A stretch of 64,000 nucleotides of DNA from Phytophthora colocasiae (GCA_018806915.1 JAGKQI010000073.1:1178001-1242000), one strand, 5' to 3'; counted from the stretch's first letter, positions 10,801-22,796 are shown. Numbers and translations are program-made. Notes: generated by a model from the letters alone, not told the origin.

Positions 10801-11088
10801 TCAATCACCTCGATCAGCTGTACAAGTGCAAACAGCTTGAGAAGGCGCAGACACGTTCACTATTACCGTTTCAAGAGATGCCTTTTTTGTCAGCGTCTGA
10901 AATGACGAGTTCAACACAGACTTCACCAAACTATTTACGTCATGAGCAAAGCAACGAATAAACGCAATGCGGGGTTGACGAAGCGCTAAAATGCGCCGTG
11001 TGCCACACTTGCCGCGTCGTCGGTGACAACAGCGCCAATCTGCCATCCTTTCGCAGTGATGTCTTTCATGACGATCAAGTTCATGTAG
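10801..11088 (-). pseudogene. Second hAT-like transposase fragment
   Basis: Minus-strand reading gives VMKDITAKGWQIGAVVTDDA, then RRILALRQPRIAFIRCFAHDVNSLVKSVL. This matches the hAT segment in which a catalytic Asp is followed by the CFAH..N motif. The piece switches frame near 11010 and abuts a tyrosine recombinase fragment without a gap, so the junction at about 11090 is chimeric. Confidence 0.55.
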
Positions 11089-11664
11089 TAGCGAGAGATT
11101 GCCACGAGTTCGTTATTAGTGCAGTAGCCATCTAGAAGAGACCCAATACTGCGATCAACGTACTCACGCTTAATCTTTTCGTGCTTCTCGCGCTTCAGCG
11201 AAGTCAGCAGAGCCTTAATGAGGCTGGTGCGGGGGTGCGGGTGTGAGTTTGCTCCCCTGCTGTGCTGGTCTTTGTACAAATCGGACAGAGCGTTTACATA
11301 TATTTCAACTGTAGCTACGCTGACTCTCCGCGTAGAGCTTTTGACACGAACTTGGCGATCTACGACTTCCCCCTGAAGAAAAAGATGCATCTTGGATGCT
11401 GTGACATGGTAGTGTTTAGTTTCGTAAAAGCCTTTGCGGTCGCACCAAGCCTTGAACTCCTTCTGTTTTGGCGCGTACGCGCGGGTTGTATTTACCGGAC
11501 GGGCAGCTCGACAGCGATCTCGAGTTGTGTTCGCGCTTTCCTCCGGTAAGCTTTTTTAATGACCGATTTTTGACATGACCGGTTCTTATGAACGGAACTT
11601 TTTTTTGGCATTGTTTGCCCTGAACGGATCTTTGTACGGCAACATCACCTGCATCAAACGCCAT
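11089..11664 (-). pseudogene. Crypton-like tyrosine recombinase, N-terminal fragment
   Basis: Minus-strand sequence reads KEFKAWCDRKGFYETKHYHVTASKMHLFLQGEV (across a frameshift near 11400), then RRVSVATVEIYVNALSDLYKDQ, then NSHPHPRTSLIKALLTSLKREKHEKIKREYVDR. This is the N-terminal SAM-like arm-binding domain of the oomycete Crypton recombinases. The catalytic half is absent and replaced by the hAT piece. The upstream sequence (to about 11664) is open but not recognisable. Confidence 0.6.
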
Positions 11665-13445
11665 GCAGCTATTCTCAAGAGATTCTTCACACCTCTACCT
11701 CTCTTAGCTACTATCTATTCATGGAGAAAGTTAGTTGAGATTTCTATCCTTCTACAGACAACAATTCTCCCGACGGAACGCAAGTGCTCACCAGTACCAA
11801 GGCGATGGCCCGTCAAAATACGCCGACTCAACCGAAGCACAAACGCCCCTCTGGCCGGAAAGAGACTCGTGCCACCAGGAGTACTGTCATTAGATCGGGA
11901 GAGATCAGTCATCAGGAGCAAGACGACCAGGCTTCCTCTAGCAACGACGACCCACCCACCCAAGCTACCACGCAGCAGCTCCAAACGCGAACGAAAAAGA
12001 AAAGGGGCAACAAAACCACGAAGATTTACAAAAGCTTTAAGTATACGAAGTCGTGGGCGTCGAAAAAGAACATCGCATTTAATTGCAACACTCGCCGCAC
12101 AAGTGGCTGCAAGGCCCAGCTGAAGATAACCCCGGTGGGTGAGTGGAGTGTTACCGGTAGTCATACCTGCAGAAATAACGTTGTTGGTGGTGGTGTACCA
12201 GCGAACGAGACCGACGCGATGAAACGCATGACTGATAAGCTTACCACAGAAAACCCTGGGAAGACCGAAAACGAGATATGGGGTCTGGTGTGCGCTCAAT
12301 TTTATGGTGAAGATCGCGATGAAATAGTGGAAGGTCTCACTGAAGAGCAGGTCGACGATCCAGCTCGCAACATGTTCACACCTGTGTACTTCGTTCTCTG
12401 TACAGCGAGGTCAGAGACGACGTACAATGATATTCTCCATTTAATTTCCCGAGACACGGAGAAGAAGATGACACCAGCTGAAATTGTCTGTGACTTTGAA
12501 TTCGGCTTGATATCCGCCGTGCAACAAGCCTTCCCAAACGAAGTCGTTGGGTGCTTTTTCCATTTTAAACAAGCACTGCGTCGGCGGATGAAGTTTGAAC
12601 ACATCACCGAAAAGGAGATTTCGATAGCCATGACACCGGGATGCCTCGATATTTTGACTATCATTGATCCAGAGTTTATAGAGCCAAAAGGCATCGCGTG
12701 GGTTAAACTCGAGATCAAGAGACAGTGTGCTACTAAAGGCTGCGCGTATTCCACCGCCAATGGAGAAGCTTCTGGAGATACTTTCACAGAATTTGGCTGA
12801 GGAAGTATTCTGTCTCTGAGTGGAACGTGTTTGGTATCGCCAACACGATTGTTGCGCGGACCAATAACCCTCTCGAGAGGTTCAACAGGGAGATGAATGC
12901 GGCTTTTAAACCGCATCCAAGTTTGCGTCATTTTGTTGCAACGATTGCAAAGATGTCCACTGAATACGCTCTTAAAATGTCAAATATTACGAGAGGATTG
13001 CGACAGAAGAAGAAGCTCTTGCCGCGGATTGATCTCCCGATGTCTCCAGACTTTGAGGCCTTTGAAGTTCCCGCTGAGTCCGACGTTGAGAACGAGGTCA
13101 GTGCTGACTCTGACGAGTTCATTGAGTCGATTTGCAGCAGCAGCGACGTCGACGATACGCTGGATAGCAACTCTGATGACGACCCACCGAGCAGTGAAGT
13201 AGTCGTTGAGAGTCTGGAGCCAGAAATTGAGCAGCACGCCGTCGGTTATGACTTCTCTTTGGACTATAGTGGAAGCGAAGACTCCGGAGAAGAAACCAGC
13301 GACACATAAGAGCCCAAAGCGGTAAAGCTTTCTTACTCAATCCACATTACGTTGCTTTTAACAAATATACGTGTTTGGCATGACATGAAGATTTGACCGG
13401 AATTACATCCGTTCAAAAGTTCCGGTCATGGCAGAATACGGTCAT
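11559..13445 (+). mobile_element. MULE transposon A with about 38-bp terminal inverted repeats
   Basis: The left end begins ATGACCGATTTTTGACATGA and the right end, reverse-complemented, begins ATGACCGTATTCTGCCATGA. Continuing through CATGACCGG and TGAACGGA, about 31 of 38 positions match. The pair brackets a MULE transposase gene. I see no clear 9-bp target duplication. The element is about 1.9 kb and carries an internal deletion, so it is at best non-autonomous. Confidence 0.65.
11805..13309 (+). pseudogene. MULE transposase, internally deleted and frameshifted
   Basis: A basic N-terminus leads into a FLYWCH/WRKY-like zinc domain (FKYTKSWASKKNIAFNC, GCKAQLKI, GSHTC). The catalytic domain keeps PVYFVLCTARSETTYNDIL and EIVCDFEFGLISAVQQAFP (second catalytic Asp). 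It also keeps VVGCFFHFKQALRRRM, the MULE Cx2H-like region. Between QFYGEDRD and FTPVYFV the segment that should contain the first catalytic Asp is missing. A frameshift at about 12750 is needed to continue into WRYFHRIWLRKYSVSEWNVFG and ARTNNPLERFNREMNAAF. The C-terminus is acidic. The chosen start is the first ATG of the frame. Confidence 0.8.
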
Positions 13446-14344
13446 AAAAGAAGTCTACGTTTCCTCCAGCTCCACTAGTATCTGCTTCCGTGGCGGAGGG
13501 ACGCCGAATGTAGACACACCTACCCCTAAGGAGATAACCACTCATTATCTCGGCTGATCAGTGGCAGAATTTTACAAATAATACGAATTGATTGGACGAG
13601 GAATGGGACCACTCCGGACCTCTACAAAAAATGCCTGGTAGCGAAAATTTTAAAAGCCGCGGCTTTTTCGATCCGTGATAAAACCTTGGTATCCGGACGT
13701 ATCTGGACTATAGCGTTGTCGCTCACTGAGCACCTCGCATCACGGCAAGGCCACCATGGTATTGAGGATACCACCGCGAGAACCCGACGTGGTAATGACC
13801 TACTGTTGCGTACAAGCAATGGAAATGTAGTGTGTGTTTGCCGTCAGTTTTGGAAGTCATGGCAATGAAAGCCTACTTCCTACACATCCCTCGGCTTATC
13901 ATGCTGTTGCCAGAGGAGTGCTGGCATCTTTCCTTTCGAATGGTTCATAATCGCTCTTTGTATTATCCAACAAGAGACCATAAAACATACACTGTGCGCC
14001 AAATCGTTAGGTTTTGGCCGGTGTCGCCGGGAATATCTCGGCTTCTAGTAGGAATTACCTCGCACTGGTTTGATATGTTACTGCTACAAGTTAGAACTAG
14101 AAGACCTATGTTCTAACACTACGACTTCTGAGCTCCTTCGCATAGCTAGCATACAAAATGACACTTTCCGTGTCAGCGTCAAAATTATAGTATCAGTTCC
14201 TTTTTTCTGTCAAAATGCACACTTTCAATGGATCCCTTACAAACTTCTATATAAAAGTATCGTACTTACCTAGAATGACACGGATGGTTCCAACCAGGTT
14301 GCCGCTGCTGGCTTGAGCTGCTATCGGCAGCCGTTCATTTTTCA
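13446..14344. other. No supportable gene
   Basis: About 0.9 kb of AT-balanced sequence with only short open frames on both strands. None gives recognisable motifs or codon structure. Confidence 0.5.
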
Positions 14345-15154
14345 ATGAGCCGTGGCAAAGCCAAGAATATTGGTGGATCATCGGGCTTCACGAGTCTCAA
14401 TCCACGACATTGCAAGAAGAACAGACTGTTCTCGGACGTGCGTACGCAAGGCGATCAAGAAGGAACGAGGGATGGCGAGGGCGAGAGACCAAGGGCAGGA
14501 CGACGGCCAGCGTTGATCGAGAGGGAAGTGCGGCAGCTCGTTCGATCTGCTTCGACCGGAAACAAGTTCGCGGCAGAGCTCAAGACCGAGCTCGGGGTCA
14601 AGGCGTCCGTGCGCACAGTGCAGAGACTGCTACAGCGTGTTGGCCATCTGGTTTATACCAAAATAGACCGCCCGCTGCCACTCACCGCCGCACACAAAAA
14701 AGCGCGCATGTGCTGGGCAGAAGAACATATACTGAATCCAGGTATTGCCACTTGCTGCCAGTGATATTAAGTTAACTATGCTAACAATCTGTCATTTTGT
14801 GTAGGAATATGGAATATACTGTCTTTTTTATGAAAAAAGATCAACCTAGATGGTCCGGACGGCTTCAAGTACTACTGGCGTGACATGCGTCAGCCAGCAC
14901 AGTCGTACGTTCGCGCTGAAGGAAAGAGCAAGTTGGCGATCTTACGGGGCCGCCAGAATCCAGGTGACTATATCTACACGATATCTGAGTATATGTTGCC
15001 TTTTGCTCATCGTAAGCGTGATGTACCGTTATGTCAGCGATTCCTCGTTGCATGGGACTCTATCGAGCAAGAGTACCTGCTCAAGCTCGTGGAGTCCATG
15101 CCTCGCCGTTGTCTTGTTGTCATTAAGCAGAAAGGCGGTCTGACTAAGTACTAA
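14345..15154 (+). pseudogene. Tc1/mariner transposase with intron and internal deletion
   Basis: The first exon carries the paired helix-turn-helix (GRRPALIEREVRQLVRSAST, ELGVKASVRTVQRLLQ) and the linker to LTAAHKKARMCWAEEHI. A 63-nt intron is predicted at 14742-14804. The second exon reads WNILSF, then LDGPDGFKYYWRDMRQPAQSY, where the first catalytic Asp region (SDEKKFNLDG in relatives) is damaged. About 80 residues of the DDE core are then missing. The end is intact (EYLLKLVESMPRRCLVVIKQ, stop at 15152-15154), as in Tc1-type transposases. Terminal repeats were not identified. Confidence 0.75.
14742..14804 (+). other. Spliceosomal intron inside the Tc1/mariner gene
   Basis: GTATTG donor, GCTAAC branch-like site at about 14779, TGTGTAG acceptor. 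Removing it joins NPG to IWN in frame at the place where mariner proteins read continuously. Confidence 0.65.
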
Positions 15155-15189
15155 CTTAATTATAGAATTTTGTATGGGATCCATAGAAA

Positions 15190-15500
15190 GTGTGAATTTT
15201 GACAGAAGAAGTACCTCGAGACGTTCTCGAGGTACGCTGACAACCAGCCTGGTGCGCTCAGCCAGGCGTTCGAGGGCGAGCGCTCGATGACGCGCGACAA
15301 GTTGTCGCTGACAACAGCCTGCTGGGAAGTACTTTGACGTCATCCCTCCCATGCCTCCCAGAGTTGGACATTTCAAGGCCGACTGCCCGGTCATGGCTTC
15401 CGATCGGAACCCGAATCGCGAAGGTGGACCGCTGTTCCGGACCGAAATTAAAACCGCACCTGGTGCGAAAAGGGCCAAGAAACCGCAATTTACATGATGA
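15190..15500 (+). pseudogene. Retrotransposon gag fragment
   Basis: [20 protein letters not shown], then [20 protein letters not shown], continues after a frameshift as RVGHFKADCPVMASDRNPN. GHFKADCP is the second half of a CCHC zinc knuckle whose first Cys pair has been lost. A following frame to 15772 (acidic, MMKAVVANGKSGLDEEGKNA) is of unknown origin. Confidence 0.45.
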
Positions 15501-15872
15501 AGGCGGTCGTGGCCAACGGCAAGAGCGGTCTCGATGAGGAAGGCAAAAACGCACTCGAGAGAGCCACGGAGGACGAAATAATGGACGACCTCAGAAGCCT
15601 GGATCCAGCTAACCAGGACGATGGCGAGTCGGCTGAGTCACCGTTGTCGCAAAATATGGATGAAGTCGAAGAGATGGTACATAAATGTCATAAGGGTTAT
15701 ACGGGTGGAGACTTACGAAATCGGCCATTTCTTGTGTCATGCTTGCCTTCTGCGAGGCGAGTCTGCGCGTAACATGGGATTACCTGATCTTTTCAGTGTG
15801 GAGTTGGAACACGAGGGCTTCACAGAATGCAGAGCGCTCGTGGTGATTATGGAGTAGGGTAAACGAATCAAT

Positions 15873-16738
15873 ATGGCCACCGCGAGTTCGGCTCTTTCAT
15901 TCGACACAAGAACGTCGAGATTTGTCCGATTGGAGCTCTCGCTTTGTATTTTTTTCTATCGATGGTGTGTGCAAATGGAAGCGATTCCTGACTTTCTGAT
16001 CGCGCAAAACTGGTATGACATTAAGGTGCTCAAGTCAGGAAAAGAAACAAACAAAGTAATGTCTTACTGGGCTCATTACGACGCAACCGTGAACGCATTC
16101 TTCACCTTAGGCTGACACTCCAAAGCAAAGACCCATGCAGCGCGAGGATTTGGGTCCAGAATGGCTGAGCTGGCAGGGGCGGCAGAATCTCAAATTAGAT
16201 GTTTAGGCAGGTGGAATGCAACAGCAATGGATTGGTGTTACCTGCCTCGGGAAGCAATGCGTTCATTGGCTGGGTTTTCTCCTGACCGCCACTCTTTTTT
16301 CTTGGAGCGCGCGGCACTCACTCCGCTTAATAGTCTTCATCGTGAAGTATTTCCTTTTGTGGAAAATTACATGACAGCCTACAACCATCAATCAGCACCA
16401 CGCGTTGCCACAGGGGGGTTTCTTAACTTGTTACTGTACCTTCGGATTGTCCTCTTGCAAGTTCTGTGCTACTGCGCGAGCTTCATCCTGCTCACAAAGT
16501 CTGGTAGCACTCTCTGTTCAGCTCCAGCGGCTATGAAGCATTCGCCGCGGAATTGAAAACCAAAATGCTTAACGATCAATTGCATGAAATGGTGCCAGAC
16601 TTGATGGACCATCTGAAACAACAGCACCAGCAAGTGATATCTCACATCGATAACAAGGTCAGTGAACTTCAAACGTCAGTGGTGCATGTAAAAGAAATGT
16701 TTACCAAATTACCTCTGGCTCTGCGTCTGTCCGTCTGA
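15873..16738 (+). pseudogene. Tyrosine recombinase of a second oomycete family, frameshifted
   Basis: The catalytic half is recognisable. THAARGFGSRMAELAGA spans frames at about 16130-16180. ESQIRCLGRWNATAMDWCYL holds the conserved G-R/H-W and tyrosine nucleophile context, then PREAMRSLAGFSPDRHSFFLERAALTPL. A C-terminal region follows with VLLQDS-type sequence and, at 16553-16738, an amphipathic likely coiled coil (LMDHLKQQHQQVISHIDNKV). The upstream part at 15960-16115 (PDFLIAQNWYDIKVLKSGKE) supplies the preceding beta region. At least three frameshifts are present. Family members I recall are Crypton-like. Confidence 0.6.
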
Positions 16739-17814
16739 GCGTCGGCTGGGGAGTTTCTGGCAGTGCACAAGATCGTTCTGGCTGTACTGCGGCTTCGCCA
16801 GAGACACATCCTAAAAGGAAGAGCGACGTACACTTTTCGTTAAACTACATTTGAACTCAATGGAGACTTAAATACTCGACTGCACCGCCGCGCACGCGGC
16901 CATCGCCTCCTCGTCGCTGCAGCCTCTCCTCCTGGACCGCTGGTGCCGATCTGCACCGCCGCGCACAAGGCGCTTGACCCCTCCCGTCTTTTCCGCGACA
17001 ATGTTGGGGTTAAAAATGTTAAAAAAAAATCATTTCTGATAGCAGCTGTTATTCAAGGGACGGCACTTCTGATAACACAACCGTCAGAGGGACGGCACGG
17101 CGACGGGACGGAGACGAGAAGAGGGACGGCGCGCTCTTTCACTTCCGATAATTACAAATATTTGCCGATGGCGTCGGTCACGTACTACCGCAAATTCAAA
17201 TTTCAAACTACGCGACGGATACAAAGCAGTGAAGCGCCGGGCGGTCACTGTGGCGACGCGCCTTGCGGGGGCTGCGATATTGCAAAGGGATCGTTGGTAG
17301 CAGGCTACGGATGATGAACTGTAGCCACCGCCGTCGGACACCGCTGCGCATGAAGCAGAATTTGTGCCAGCTTTACTACTACAAGAAGTTCGCCCGATCG
17401 AGCACGGCTTCGAAGATCACCGTTCCGCTGTGTGTACAGAAGCCTTCTGTCAGAAGCCGATAGCACAGCTTGAGGACATCGTCAGGTACATGCAGTTTGA
17501 TATTGGTATGCGGTTACGGGGGCTGTATCTGATTTAGATATGTTATTGTTTTGTTTTTCTTCAGATGCGTGATTACTACTGCATCTTCTGCTGCTGCTGC
17601 TGCGCATACAGCATCAAGTGCGTCCGAACAGAGACGTTGACGTTAGCGCATCGCGTTAATGAAATACAGTGAAGCTTGCGACGTGAAATCCTCTGTGGCA
17701 TCAAGTACAACCGAAGATAGCCTTTTTGGAGAACCCCCTCAACGTACACAAATATACGTCAGTTTGCCGGACGAGTGTTGTCTAGAGTTCGGTGTAATAG
17801 CGTGGACGCTGTCG
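16739..17814. other. No supportable gene
   Basis: GC-rich sequence with repeated CACCGCCGCGCAC (16883, 16960) and three GGGACGGCA words (about 17057-17125). TCACTGTGGCGACGCG at about 17244 is shared exactly with the gypsy leader at about 62605, which could be a primer-binding-site-like word or coincidence. A CTG/CAG run lies near 17585. Confidence 0.45.
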
Positions 17815-18307
17815 TTAGCCCCAAGCGGCTTTTGTATTGGTGCATTTGACGTTCGTTGGCTGTGGCGTTCGTTGGCTGTGGCGTTCGTTGGCTAGTCGGG
17901 CTCGCAGTACATTTGTAAGTTGTTCTGTCGCTTGCCTTTTGAAGTCGCGTAACTTTACGCGTGCTGCGGCTGATCCAGCGATCTTTTTGTAGAGCGAGAA
18001 AGCATTGATCAGCGTAAGATCAAGTGCCCAGGTAAGAATTCTCATTGAGAGGCGTTTTTCCTTGCGTCGTACGGGGTTTATACTCCTGAGCTGATCAATC
18101 TGTCATTCATGAACAACTTGTAGGCAGCCACCGTTGCAGGTATCTAGAACGTTTTTCGATATAGGACTTGATCACCAGTCCAGCGTTGAAGCGGGGCAAG
18201 ATTGCCGCACAGATGAATTGTTCTCGTGTGTCACCAACAAGCACACGTTGCGATAACGTTCCTGCTAAGTCATTAATATGTCCATCACCACTGCTCGAAG
18301 AATTCAA
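17815..18307 (-). pseudogene. DDE transposase C-terminal shard (piggyBac-like?)
   Basis: Minus-strand RILTWALDLTLINAFSLYKK, then AARVKLRDFKRQATEQLTNV, resembles the C-terminal membrane-like helix and basic tail of piggyBac-type (DDE_Tnp_1_7) oomycete transposases. A second minus frame upstream (18107-18307) reads HINDLAGTLSQRVLVGD, which I cannot place. Assignment is tentative. Confidence 0.4.
17851..17893. repeat. 16-bp tandem repeat, about 2.7 copies
   Basis: The unit GTTCGTTGGCTGTGGC is repeated twice exactly and a third time partially. Confidence 0.85.
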
Positions 18308-18849
18308 ATGTGCGCGAAGACTTCAAAACTGACTTGGAAACGTGAAAATTATGTGGCTAGCCGCACTCACGCAATTGAGGCTTTCACAGTACTGTCAAGG
18401 TTAGAGGTCCGCTGCGGCTCTTAAGGCCAAGAGGGTACTAAGCCTAATCCCTATCGCAACATTTTGTCCTATCAACGCATTCAAGAGCTGTAGTTAGAGG
18501 TCCACTGCAGACCTCTGAGCACAGGAAATTTGGTCGGAATTGCCGAAAGCCGCGGGCTGTTTTACCGGTACAAACGAGTTAACCCACCCCCGCACTCACG
18601 GCCAAAATGCCCCCTGTCCACGACTTCACATGTTGTATATACTACATATTAAAAATAGGCTGTACTTAGCGTTTGTATTGGACAAGAAAGTACGAGGGTT
18701 TTTTTATACTGCGGGAAGTTGACCTGATGAACGCACTTTGCTTGCAAACTTTGTTGCTCGCACTCTGTCCCTGCATGTAGTTAGATCTACCGTCTACGGA
18801 CCTCTAGATTTGCACAGGGTGTATATTCGACATGTTAGAGTTGACCTTT
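18308..18849. other. No gene; possible piggyBac left flank
   Basis: TTAACCCACCCCCGCACTC at about 18581 could be a TTAA plus terminal repeat of the decayed piggyBac copy that follows. No matching end was found on the far side. ATGTTGTATATACTACAT at about 18626 is one instance of the motif scattered through that copy. Confidence 0.35.
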
Positions 18850-21740
18850 TTATCGGAAACAGCCAAAGCAAAAGCAAATTTCAAAGTCTATGCAACAAGT
18901 CAACATTGATTGCTGTGGGAAAATGTTCTCAAGAGGCTCACTCATCATCTGCGTCACTACGACTTGCGCCTTACACGCTTGAAACGCCACTCTCAGCTTG
19001 CTCTTCGACGGGCTCCTCGGGGTGCTCCTCGGCCTGCTCCTCGACTTGTTTCTCGGCTTGTTCCTCCGTCTGCTCTTCATCGCCGGTGGCGCGACGACGC
19101 TCTTACCGAGTGGCCACATCTGGATGCCTCTACCGACGCGAGGGCGCGGGCGGTCTTCGCCGTTCCGCCACTTGATGTGCCAGATCTGGTGGCACGTCAT
19201 GGTGTTACCCGCACAGTGCGCGCGGTCACGCAGGTAGACACTGCATACACGACGTTAGAATGTAAGAAGATTCAACTCAGATGCGATATGCTCACCGCTT
19301 GTTGCCGTCGCTGCATGCTTCACAGTAGAAGCGAGTGGCGCTTCGCTCGCCCACCTTCTTCTTACGGATGGAGCACACCTTGCACTGATGCTGAGGGCGC
19401 TTACAAATGCCGTCACGCACCTGCGTCCACTCCGGAAATTCTGTGAGCTTGTGCTCAACAGAAACGTTGTCTCTTGTAGGCGTCGGCGGGCCGGGCAAAG
19501 GAATCTGCGCACGCAAAATATCGCAGAGTCAACATGTTGTATAATATACATGAACCTCAGACGAACATGTAGTACATACCTCATCAATCAAGTCGTCTCC
19601 GGTAACCTGCAGCAGCTGAGCTTGCAGCTCAGGCAAGAATTGCGCGTGATCAGCAACTTCTTCTCCGCGTTGTTTCTGGGCCTCCCGGAACACAATGAAG
19701 GCATTGACTAATGCCATATCCACGAGACCCAGAAAGATCGTCTTGTAGTATTTGCGGAATCGGACGGCCAGCTGCAACGAATACCGTTGCAGGCGTAATT
19801 GGTCGTGAATATCTACCCCACCCATCCACCGATGGTAATCTCGCATGGAGGACGGGCAGGGCATCACCTCGTCTTCCTGTACAAGTACCATATCAAATAG
19901 TTAGAAGCATTCTTGGTCGTTAGAACCTCATAATCCACTTACCGCATGTTTCAACTACAGTGCTGCTACCGGTCGACAACAGGTACACCGGCAAGCGATC
20001 CCACCACAGCATGACTTGGAGAGCCGGTAAGCATTTGGCTACAGCGATCGTGGCAGATCCGCGTGGAGTTCCTGCCGGTCGTGTTGCGTCTCGAACGACT
20101 ATCGACGAGGGGAACCCCTTCTTGTTCGTCTGAATTGTCCCCACTGTGTAGACGTTCCGCATGTAGAGCTGTAGAGCCAGCTGAATGGAGGTGTAGAACC
20201 TATCGGTAACAACAGCGTAGTACAGTACACGCCATCTTTCGGTGCTGGTAGCACTTCGTGCAGGTTGCGGATCACGGCAGCAGGTCCAGAGTTGCGGTCT
20301 GCTGAAAACAGTGTAGGATCCGCGCCATTCAGCTCGTCGGAATGCTGATTTGACCCACAGTAGACTTCAATTCTAACACTATGTATATGCAACATACACA
20401 TTGGCAAGTTAGAGCTAATATACAACATGTGATACTTAGCCAAAAAAAAACGCACTCTCCACGATGGAGGCGCGAAAAAAAAAACATGCAACATGCACAC
20501 CACATAACAACGTACCGAAGACAGTAAGCTGTGTCTGCACAGCAGGTCATAAACAACTTGGTCCCCCACTTGTGGGGCTTGTCGTTCATGAACTGCCGCG
20601 TCACGTCGAATCGGCTCCTGGATGGTATCATGGCTTCGTCAAATGCCAACAGAGGGGGGGGCCATGTAGCCACTTGGAAACGTGCGCTGCAAAGTGTCCA
20701 CCACCGAGCGAACCTTCCAAGCTCGATCGGTCTCTGCCCTTGAGTCCGTATTGTCCGTAAAATGCAGATTCTGCATCACTCTGTTGAAGCGGGCCTTGGA
20801 CATGAACCTCCCGAATGTACCTTTCGGTACGGCTCCGACTTGAGATGTACCCCAGTAATCCACCAATCGCCGCGCGTGAGGGCACAGCATACGCGCCACG
20901 AGTAGTCCAATACAGTGCAATATTTCTTCAGCCTTGATCTTCTTGTGTCTTTTTGTCTCAGCAAGCATACAGTGTCTCTCGTGGCGTTCTCGTCTTTCTC
21001 CAACTGCTTCTCATGCATGTGATCTACACGCTCGTTCAGGTGCTGATTGTAGTATCGATTGCTCTCTCTCTCGCGATCCTACGCCACAGATTCGCTGGCA
21101 TAAAAAACAGGAACAATCCCAGAGGTGAGTCAGCATGATCTAGTGCCGCTTGGGTTGGCGCGTACTCCACCGCATACAAGCCAGAGTACGGCTCCACTGG
21201 CTGCGATGTAGTATCTAGATTAGTCATACATCATGAACAAATGAGAACATGTTGTATATACATCATTACCCAGAATTGAGACTCACCAAAGTTCCAGCCA
21301 TCCTTTCGCATCTTAGTCAAAGCAGCCTCGTCTTGAGCCAGTACTGCCATCTCATCCTTCGTCAAAGTGCGCCAATTCTCCGTCGTGGTCAGTCGCGGGT
21401 TAGCTAGGCCATGGACGCCTTCAATCGTTCCTTTGCTAACTTCCAGCAAGAATAGCGTCTGCCTCCAATGACTGCTCACTTACGCCAGATAGATTCTGCT
21501 CTACCACTTCTTCCACTGACAATCTACCTCCGGCATCTCCCTTGTTGGCCAGTATCGCGTCTTCCACCGCCAATCTCGCTTCTTCTTGTAGATCTGTGTC
21601 GATGTACCGTCATCGGAATCGACATCGTCACCCTCCTTGTCTGAATTCATCGCTTGGTATTCCTCCTCTTGAGGATCAGACACATCGGGGCAGTTAGTGT
21701 CTCTGGAGAGCAAAGTGGGTGGACGTTCAGCTTCTGCCAA
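18850..21740 (-). pseudogene. piggyBac transposase, second lineage, intron-rich, decayed
   Basis: On the minus strand the gene reads SPLGLFLFFMPANLWRRIA, then EEILHCIGLLVARMLCPHA, TSQVGAVPKGTFGRFM, then LAFDEAMIPSRSRF (first catalytic Asp). KWGTKLFMTCCADTAYCLR comes before an intron. SGPAAVIRNLHEVL follows, then TDRFYTSIQLAL (second Asp), RDYHRWMGGVDIHDQLRLQRY (third Asp) and a C-terminal zinc ribbon (CKVCSIRKKKVG, FYCEACSDG). All three catalytic aspartates remain. A frameshift in a G run near 20650 and others disable it. Introns with plausible splice sites lie at about 19517-19579, 19890-19945, 20340-20520 and 21222-21290, and are rich in ATGTTGTATATACAACAT-like words. Confidence 0.78.
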
Positions 21741-21964
21741 GTCATCGGTAAGCGCTCTGTTAATTCATGTTGTATAACACAGCATCAACAAGGTTAGAAC
21801 ACGTTGAATATACGCCATCAGAGAACTGCATAACTCCACCTTGCAACTCTTTGTGGGCGCTGTTCTTGACTCGGGTTGCTATCAGCCCCAACAGGCGTTC
21901 TGAAATACAGGAAACCCGACACATGTAGATTAGACAACATCAAGCTCATACCTCTATGACGGAT

Positions 21965-22796
21965 TTACACCATGTCAACATACCTGATCTCTGAAGACAC
22001 GCTTTCGTCGTCGCCGTCACCTCCTTCATCCGTGCCCGAGTCGTGTGGAGTCGTCTTCTTCAATCTCTTCGCCTTCGCGGATGTCGACGGGTAGGGAGAT
22101 GACTTCCGCTTTCCGGGAGCCTTCCGCATCACTTCTTCTTCTGTCGCTTCGTCTTGCTTCATCTTTGTGAGCCGCGTAAGCGCTCGCGCTTGTGCACCAG
22201 CGCCACGCCTCCCCTCTTCTTCACCTATCCGCCGACGCTCAGCAGCCTTCTTGGCAGATCGGAAGAAGCAGCGCCCGCAATGGCCTCTTGTTCTTTCGCC
22301 GTCTTTGCCTTCCGCTTGTTCTCAGCTGCTTGCTTCTTCGTGACCTCCTTCGGCGCTGCCGCCCTGCCGATCCCGTGCTTCCCGGCTGCACCAACCCTTC
22401 TTTCTTCCGTGCCGCCTCCGACGCAAGGATCTCGGCCTGCCTTTTCTCATATGCAATGTACGAGGCGACCTTGCCAATAGGTGGTCGACGAGGTGCTGCT
22501 GGCATGCTCGCCGCTGCGGCCAGGGTGGCTGCGACTGGCGCGGGTGTATCATTGCCATCGTCTGCATCAGTGTCGCGCCTGCCTTCGATGAAGGCCCGGT
22601 GTTCTGCAAGCATGCGCTGTCGATCCGACGTGCTGCGGCCTTCCAGCCGTGCGGTGAAGATTGCTTTTTCCTTGCGAGTCTCGCGGCGTCCAGCCATTCT
22701 ACGCTTCCGGTTCTTCTTCTCGAATGAGAGGGAGTGAAAAGGGGGCGGCCTCACAGCCATGAATCCCAAGAATCTGGTCGCAAAAAATTGAGACAT
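21965..22796 (-). pseudogene. Basic, NLS-like ORFs upstream of the piggyBac gene
   Basis: Two minus-strand frames contain basic nuclear-localisation-like clusters (RKAPGKRKSS, KAKRLKKTTP; RETRKEKAIFTARLEGRST) and an Ala/Pro-rich stretch. A frameshift near 22420 is likely, because codons in a neighbouring frame (AAPKEVTKKQAAENKRKAKT) look more natural downstream. They may be N-terminal exons of the piggyBac gene or a separate accessory ORF. I do not recognise a domain. Confidence 0.35.

Noticed and set aside
15211..15235. 10-bp inverted repeat GTACCTCGAG...CTCGAGGTAC as a terminator or regulatory hairpin
   Set aside because: It falls inside a gag coding fragment and is more simply explained by codons.
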